Source: an uncultured Prevotella sp. (GTDB taxonomy: Bacteria; Bacteroidota; Bacteroidia; Bacteroidales; Bacteroidaceae). From it: a DNA stretch of 10,101 nucleotides. Below the pieces are notes generated by a model that worked only from the letters and a program-made list of their open reading frames with translations, was not told where the DNA came from and searched no databases. Within the stretch, counting starts at the first letter, position 1; every line of letters starts with the position of its first letter. The position numbers and the translations under genes were made by a program. The stretch spans positions 1-10,101 of the forward strand of contig CAKQEI010000076.1 in assembly GCA_934230115.1 (NCBI GenBank), in the 5' to 3' direction. Of the stretch, positions 5,883 through 10,101 are shown piece by piece.

Positions 5883-6665
5883 ATGAAATTATCAATTATC
5901 GGCGTAGGAGCCATGGGTGGAGCAATGCTCGACGGTTTTCTGAACTCAGGCAAGTTTGCTCCTTCCGACATTTCTATATCCAATCCCCATACCGACCGTC
6001 TTGCTCATTATGCTGAGCAAGGTGTCGAGGTATCTACCGACAACCGTAAGGCTGCTGTCTTCGGTGATGTGGTCTTCGTGGTAGTAAAGCCATGGCTCGT
6101 GGAGAGCGTCATGGAAGAGATAAGCGATGTTCTTGATGCGGAGCGTCAGACAATAGTGGTTGTTGCTGCAGGGCTCAAGGCAGAACTGTTGAAGTCGTGG
6201 GTGGAATACGATGGAAAGTATCCGTCTACATTCTTCGCTTTGCCAAACACCGCAATAGCAGTAGGCGCGTCGATGACGTTTATCACACGTGTATGCGGTA
6301 CGGATGAGTCGGAACAGCTCGTAAAGGATGTCTTCGACACATCAGGCGAGACCCTTTCTGTTGAGGCCCGTCAGTTTGGTGCTGGTATGGCTCTTGCCTC
6401 ATGCGGCATTGCTTATGCCATGCGTTATGTGCGTGCTGCCACAGAGGGTGGAGTGGAACTTGGCTTTAAGGCAGATGTAGCAAAGGACATCGTTCTGCAG
6501 ACCATTAAGGGTGCCGCACTACTGCTTCAGCATAGCGGTGCCAATCCGGAAGCCGAGATCGATAAGGTCACCACTCCTGGCGGATTCACCATACGTGGAT
6601 TGAACGCTATGGAGAAAGAAGGATTCACCAATGCTGTGATTGAAGGACTGCTTAAGTCGATTTAA
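5883..6665 (+). CDS. proC: Pyrroline-5-carboxylate reductase
   Basis: A 260-residue NAD(P)H enzyme catalysing the last step of proline synthesis. The Rossmann motif is GVGAMGG (7-13), followed by VVVKPWLVE (about 61-69), the family's 'VKP' element. LPNTAIAVGASMTF (about 120-133) replaces the more common R-x-MPNTP segment. The C-terminal signature TTPGGFTIRGLNAME (about 230-244) is the P5C-reductase substrate region. It follows argD by 10 nt and so probably shares its mRNA. It links proline to arginine synthesis, since both draw on glutamate semialdehyde chemistry. A long inverted heptad repeat separates it from proB. Confidence 0.94.
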   Translation: MKLSIIGVGAMGGAMLDGFLNSGKFAPSDISISNPHTDRLAHYAEQGVEVSTDNRKAAVFGDVVFVVVKPWLVESVMEEISDVLDAERQTIVVVAAGLKAELLKSWVEYDGKYPSTFFALPNTAIAVGASMTFITRVCGTDESEQLVKDVFDTSGETLSVEARQFGAGMALASCGIAYAMRYVRAATEGGVELGFKADVAKDIVLQTIKGAALLLQHSGANPEAEIDKVTTPGGFTIRGLNAMEKEGFTNAVIEGLLKSI

Positions 6666-6666
6666 A

Positions 6667-6805
6667 ATGTTAAGTGTTAAATGTTAAGTGTTAGATGTAA
6701 GTATTAAATGATAAGTGTTAAATGTTTTGTCGTACATACAGGGCATAATTTAGCACTTAACACTTAAAATCTAACACTTAACATTTAACACTTAACACTT
6801 AACAT
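6667..6805. repeat. Large inverted heptad repeat, proC-proB spacer
   Basis: The left array (6667-6728) is nine units alternating ATGTTAA and GTGTTAA, one of them 6 nt. The right array (6750-6805) is eight units of TTAACAC/TTAACAT type. Positions 6668-6696 and 6769-6797 are perfectly complementary over 29 bp. Inner units can pair further, leaving about 21 nt of non-repeat loop (6729-6749). The RNA would form a long hairpin just before proB. There is no following T-run on the plus strand, so it is not a classical terminator. Confidence 0.85.
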
Positions 6806-6818
6806 TAAAAAACAACCA

Positions 6819-7577
6819 ATGCTTACAGTAGTAAAAGTAGGAAGCAATATCCTAACACGCCCCGACGGTCATGTTAATGTAAGTCGTCTGTCTGCCATTG
6901 TCGACCAGCTTGCAGCCCTTCATGCGGCAGGCCATCAGCTGATACTTGTGTCTTCGGGTGCCGTGGCTTGCGGCAGAGGAGAGATGCAGGCAGTGCATCC
7001 CTTGGACAGTGTAGAGCAACGTCAGCTTTATTCTGCCATGGGACAGGTGAAGTTGATGAACCTTTACTATTCGCTATTCTGTGAATATGGCATACATGTG
7101 GGGCAAGTGCTCACTATGAAGGAGAATTTTCTTTCGGAGCGTCAGTATCAGAACCAGAAGTCGTGCATCAGTGTGATGCTTGAGAATGATATCATTCCTA
7201 TCGTCAATGAGAACGACACGGTGTCAATCACCGAGCTTATGTTCACCGACAACGACGAGCTGTCAGGACTTATGGCTCGCATGATGAAAGCCGACAACCT
7301 TATATTATTAAGTAATGTGGACGGACTTCTTGGTGAACCAACTGACGATGGCTCACGCCCTACGATCCGCAATGTGCATTCTGCAGAGGATGTAGAGCGA
7401 TATGTCACCGATAGCAAGAGCTCATTCGGACGTGGTGGCATGACAAGCAAATGCAACACAGCTCTTGAGGTTGCCCACACGGGAATACATGTGTTCATAG
7501 CCAATGGCACACGCGAGAATATCTTGCAGCGAGTGCTTGAGGGAGATGAAGACACGCCATTCACAGAGTTCTTCTGA
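6819..7577 (+). CDS. proB: Glutamate 5-kinase (kinase domain only)
   Basis: A 252-residue amino-acid kinase that phosphorylates glutamate for proline synthesis. Motifs in order: KVGSN (6-10), VSSGAVACGRG (44-54), IVNENDTVSI (128-137), FTDNDELS (142-149), LLSNVDGL (163-170) and GRGGMTSK (204-211). The protein ends shortly after IANGT (227-231). E. coli ProB is 367 residues and has a C-terminal PUA domain, which is wholly missing here. The 49 nt between its stop and proA have no room for one, so this is a natural short form and not a frameshift. The kinase core is intact. Feedback control by proline, which binds at the kinase domain, may persist. It is followed by proA. Confidence 0.93.
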   Translation: MLTVVKVGSNILTRPDGHVNVSRLSAIVDQLAALHAAGHQLILVSSGAVACGRGEMQAVHPLDSVEQRQLYSAMGQVKLMNLYYSLFCEYGIHVGQVLTMKENFLSERQYQNQKSCISVMLENDIIPIVNENDTVSITELMFTDNDELSGLMARMMKADNLILLSNVDGLLGEPTDDGSRPTIRNVHSAEDVERYVTDSKSSFGRGGMTSKCNTALEVAHTGIHVFIANGTRENILQRVLEGDEDTPFTEFF

Positions 7578-7626
7578 GCAAGACAGACGCTCTGCATGTA
7601 TGTGAACATTATTAACCCATAAGCCC

Positions 7627-8880
7627 ATGAACGAGATATTTGAATCAGTACGCCGTGCCTCTTACTCACTGTCACGTCTCACCGAGAACGAACGCACAGA
7701 TGTGCTTCTCGCCCTCGCCGATGCTACAGAGGCACATATACCGCAACTCCTTGCTGCCAATGCCGACGACCTCAGTCGCATGTCAAAGGACAATCCGCTT
7801 TACGACCGCTTGCAGCTTACCGAGACTCGTCTGCATGATATAGCCACTGCCTTGCGCAATGTGGCTCACCTGTATAATCCTCTTGGCGAGGTGTTTGATG
7901 CAAAGACGCTTCCTAATGGTCTTCGCCTGCGCAAGCAGCGTGTTGCCTATGGAGTGGTGGGCGTTGTATACGAGGCGCGTCCTAATGTCAGCTTCGATGT
8001 CTTCGCCCTTTGTTTCAAGACGGGCAATGCCTGTGTGCTGAAGGGAGGCAAGGATGCCGACTCTTCCAACCGTGCCATAATTGAGCTTGTCAAGCAAGTG
8101 TTGCGTGAGCATAGCATAGACGAGAATGTTGTCTGTCTGCTTCCAGCCACTCATGAGGCTACACACGAGATGCTGACAGCAGTGGGGTATATAGACCTCT
8201 GCATCCCTCGTGGCGGCAGACGCTTGATTGACTTTGTGCGTCAGACGGCACGCATACCTGTTATAGAAACGGGTGCAGGTGTGGTGCATACTTATTTTGA
8301 TGAGTTTGGCAATTTGGATATGGGCGCCCGCATAATAGAGAATGGCAAGACACGACGTGTAAGCGTGTGCAACGCTCTCGACTGTCTTATCATACATCGT
8401 GAGCGCATAGGGGCTTTGCCCCGACTTCTTGCTCCACTTGCCCAAAAGAAAGTGCTCGTACATGCCGACAAACCTGCCTATGATGTGCTGTTGGCAAATG
8501 GATATCCTCAGGAACTTCTTGATGCTGTTACGTTGGAAACAGAACATGAGGTGTATGGCACGGAGTTTATGTCTTATGCTATGGCGGTGAAGACTGTCAA
8601 CTCTATTGATGAGGCTTTGCTGCATATCCGCAAGTATGGCTCAGGACACAGCGAGGCTATCATCACCGACTCTGAGAGCAACGCCCGCCTGTTCCAACAG
8701 CAGGTTGATGCGGCTTGCGTATATTGGAATGCTCCCACAAGCTTCACTGATGGCGGTGAGTTTGGACTTGGAGCAGAGATAGGCATAAGCACGCAGAAGC
8801 TTGGCCCGCGCGGTCCAATGGGACTGCAGGCTCTCACTACTTATAAGTGGCTTATTGATGGGGAAGGGCAAGTAAGGTAG
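7627..8880 (+). CDS. proA: Gamma-glutamyl phosphate reductase
   Basis: A 417-residue aldehyde-dehydrogenase-fold enzyme, the standard length. It reduces glutamyl-5-phosphate made by ProB to the semialdehyde, with NADPH. VVYEARPNVSFD (113-124) and KTGNACVLKGGKDA (131-144) are in the cofactor domain, and CIPRGGRRLI (192-201) is a further family motif. SVCNALDCL (246-254) holds the likely catalytic Cys248. The C-terminal GPRGPMGLQALTTYKW is nearly invariant in ProA. It starts 49 nt after proB and probably forms one transcript with it; ProB and ProA act as a functional pair that passes on an unstable intermediate. No unusual features. Confidence 0.96.
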   Translation: MNEIFESVRRASYSLSRLTENERTDVLLALADATEAHIPQLLAANADDLSRMSKDNPLYDRLQLTETRLHDIATALRNVAHLYNPLGEVFDAKTLPNGLRLRKQRVAYGVVGVVYEARPNVSFDVFALCFKTGNACVLKGGKDADSSNRAIIELVKQVLREHSIDENVVCLLPATHEATHEMLTAVGYIDLCIPRGGRRLIDFVRQTARIPVIETGAGVVHTYFDEFGNLDMGARIIENGKTRRVSVCNALDCLIIHRERIGALPRLLAPLAQKKVLVHADKPAYDVLLANGYPQELLDAVTLETEHEVYGTEFMSYAMAVKTVNSIDEALLHIRKYGSGHSEAIITDSESNARLFQQQVDAACVYWNAPTSFTDGGEFGLGAEIGISTQKLGPRGPMGLQALTTYKWLIDGEGQVR

Positions 8881-8894
8881 AAAGACCCACCCAA

Positions 8895-8953
8895 TTTAAC
8901 ATTTAACATTCAACACTCAACATTCCACATTTAACACTCAACATTCCACATTT
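8895..8953 (+). repeat. Heptamer array copy B, with a tandem 21-bp duplication
   Basis: Units such as AACATTC, AACACTC and CACATTT fill the proA-argF' spacer. A 21-bp block of three units at 8912-8932 is repeated exactly and without a gap at 8933-8953. Positions 8905-8931 match the reverse complement of 874-900 at 26 of 27 bases. No promoter could be made out in this spacer. Confidence 0.8.
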
Positions 8954-8957
8954 CATT

Positions 8958-9920
8958 ATGAATACTTTCTTCCATGCACAAGACCTTGGCGACCTCAATG
9001 CAGCTCTCGCCGAAGCAAAAGAAGTGAAGCGCGACCGCTTCCAGTTTCAACACCTTGGCAAGAACAAGACCTTGCTGATGATTTTCTTTAATAACTCACT
9101 CCGCACACGTCTCTCCACACAGAAAGCGGCTATGAATCTTGGCATGAACGTTATTGTGCTTGACGTGAATGCGGGAGCATGGAAACTTGAGACGGAGCGT
9201 GGCGTGATTATGGACGGTGACAAGTCGGAGCATCTTCTTGAGGCTATACCTGTCATGGGCAGTTATTGCGACCTTATAGGCATTCGCTCGTTTGCCGGAC
9301 TTACCGACCGTGAGTATGACTATGCCGAGACAATTGTCTCGCAATTCATAAAGTATAGCGGTCGTCCTGTGTTTGCTATGGAGACAGCTACTGTGCATCC
9401 TCTTCAGGCCTTTGCCGACCTTATCACTATCGAGGAACACAAGACAAAGGCACGTCCGAAGGTTGTGCTCTCATGGGCTCCTCATTGCAAAGCTTTGCCT
9501 CAGGCTGTGCCTAACTCGTTTGCTGAATGGATGAACGCGGCTGACGTAGACTTCGTTATCACTCATCCTCATGGATATGAGCTTGACCCTAAGTTCGCTG
9601 GCAATGCCCGCATCGAATACGACCAGATGAAGGCTCTTGAGGGAGCCGACTTTGTTTATGCAAAGAACTGGAGTTGTCCTGGCGTAACTAATCCCGAAGA
9701 CTATGGCAAGATACTCTCAAAGGATATGTCGTGGACTATCGATGCTGAACACATGGCAGTAACCGACAATGGTAAGTTTATGCACTGTCTGCCTGTTCGC
9801 CGTGGACTGATAGTTACTGATGATGTGATAGAATCAGCCAACTCGCTTGTTATACCAGAGGCTGCCAATCGTGAAATCTCTGCCGAGGTAGTGATCAAGC
9901 GAATGCTTGAGTCTTTATAA
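8958..9920 (+). CDS. argF': N-succinylornithine carbamoyltransferase
   Basis: A 320-residue transcarbamylase close in length to Bacteroides fragilis ArgF' (318). It transfers carbamoyl phosphate to N-succinylornithine, giving N-succinylcitrulline. The carbamoyl-phosphate loop reads NNSLRTRLST (45-54), the ArgF' form, where ornithine carbamoyltransferase has STRTR. HPLQAFADL and HCLPVRR are the other substrate motifs. In the DGDKSEHLLEA segment, residue 90 is Ser; the B. fragilis enzyme has Pro90 and acetyl-specific enzymes have Glu at this place. The published change of that Glu to Ser gives a succinyl enzyme, so succinyl preference is expected here. It is the last gene of the cluster, behind a heptad array and before a strong terminator. 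Confidence 0.95.
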   Translation: MNTFFHAQDLGDLNAALAEAKEVKRDRFQFQHLGKNKTLLMIFFNNSLRTRLSTQKAAMNLGMNVIVLDVNAGAWKLETERGVIMDGDKSEHLLEAIPVMGSYCDLIGIRSFAGLTDREYDYAETIVSQFIKYSGRPVFAMETATVHPLQAFADLITIEEHKTKARPKVVLSWAPHCKALPQAVPNSFAEWMNAADVDFVITHPHGYELDPKFAGNARIEYDQMKALEGADFVYAKNWSCPGVTNPEDYGKILSKDMSWTIDAEHMAVTDNGKFMHCLPVRRGLIVTDDVIESANSLVIPEAANREISAEVVIKRMLESL

Positions 9921-9931
9921 AAAAATAAAAT

Positions 9932-9963
9932 AAGAGGAAGGACATCAAAGTCTTTCCTCTTTT
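9932..9963 (+). terminator. Rho-independent terminator after argF'
   Basis: A 12-bp stem, AAGAGGAAGGAC (9932-9943) with GTCTTTCCTCTT (9950-9961), has one G-U pair and the loop ATCAAA. It is preceded by an A-run and followed by TT. It starts 12 nt after the argF' stop and would end the arg/pro transcript. Confidence 0.85.
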
Positions 9964-9989
9964 ACGTTATATGGTTTGGATATAACAAA

Positions 9990-10023
9990 AAAAGGAGTCA
10001 CTCTTTAAAGAGTAACTCCTTTT
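9990..10023 (-). terminator. Terminator of the tRNA-Phe transcript (possibly bidirectional)
   Basis: AAAAGGAGT (9990-9998) pairs with ACTCCTTTT (10015-10023). Inside, ACTCTTT (10000-10006) pairs with AAAGAGT (10007-10013), with one C/A mismatch between the two stems. On the minus strand the hairpin is followed by a T-run (complement of the A-run at 9986-9993), as expected for a terminator of the tRNA gene. Confidence 0.8.
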
Positions 10024-10028
10024 CAAGG

Positions 10029-10101
10029 TGGTGCCACCAGGAATCGAACCGGGGACACAAGGATTTTCAGTCCTTTGCTCTACCAACTGAGCTATGGCAC
10101 C
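10029..10101 (-). tRNA. tRNA-Phe (GAA)
   Basis: Read on the minus strand, this 73-nt gene folds fully. The acceptor stem is GGTGCCA/TGGCACC and the D stem GCTC/GAGC with loop AGTTGGTA. The anticodon stem is AAGGA/TCCTT with loop CTGAAAA (anticodon GAA). The T arm is CCCGG/CCTGG, one G-T pair, with loop TTCGATT. The discriminator is A. The genome encodes only CC after it, then T, so the terminal A of CCA must be added by the CCA-adding enzyme. Its 5' base is the last base of the window. Confidence 0.97.

Noticed and set aside
7578..7626. Possible decayed PUA domain after proB, making it a frameshifted gene
   Set aside because: Only 49 nt separate proB from proA and no PUA-like residues are visible in any frame. 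The protein is a natural short form.
7783..8625. A 280-codon open frame on the minus strand
   Set aside because: It lies wholly inside proA, has no recognisable domain and has a Cys/His-rich composition typical of antisense shadow frames of moderate-GC genes.

Overview
The window comes from a member of the Bacteroidales, most like Prevotella or Bacteroides. Three things point there. The arginine genes are of the succinyl-ornithine type, ending in an ArgF' carbamoyltransferase. The promoter before argR fits the Bacteroidetes TTTG / TAnnTTTG pattern. The genes also lack clear Shine-Dalgarno sites. Coding DNA is of moderate GC, and the spacers are AT-rich.

Layout: positions 1-176 hold the end of a reading frame with an intact Fic core motif that stops right after it, probably a gene remnant. 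Positions 177-387 are the control region of the cluster. It has a Bacteroidetes-type promoter and three related 14-bp operator-like palindromes that resemble ArgR boxes. Then, all on the plus strand: argR (388-873), a GNAT N-acylglutamate synthase (960-1556), argG (1577-2770), a small PspC membrane protein (2879-3073), argC (3126-4106), a four-helix-bundle (23S rRNA IVP family) gene inside a repeat-bounded element (4107-4727), argD (4736-5872), proC (5883-6665), proB (6819-7577), proA (7627-8880) and argF' (8958-9920). A strong terminator follows. Convergent to it, with its own terminator, is tRNA-Phe(GAA) on the minus strand, ending exactly at the window edge.

Together the genes cover most of arginine synthesis through N-acylated (probably succinylated) intermediates: glutamate acylation (GNAT), ArgC, ArgD, carbamoylation (ArgF') and ArgG. 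The three proline enzymes ProB, ProA and ProC, which also start from glutamate, are included. The N-acylglutamate kinase (argB), the deacylase and argH are not in the window.

The most unusual layer is in the spacers. Four of them carry arrays of 7-bp units, alternating between two variants and often arranged as inverted pairs. The largest set brackets the AT-rich four-helix-bundle gene, giving something that looks like a 23S rRNA intervening sequence relocated into an arg operon. The enzymes themselves are ordinary, apart from a natural Ser at the ArgF' residue that sets succinyl/acetyl preference, a kinase-only ProB, and a four-cysteine cluster in the GNAT.
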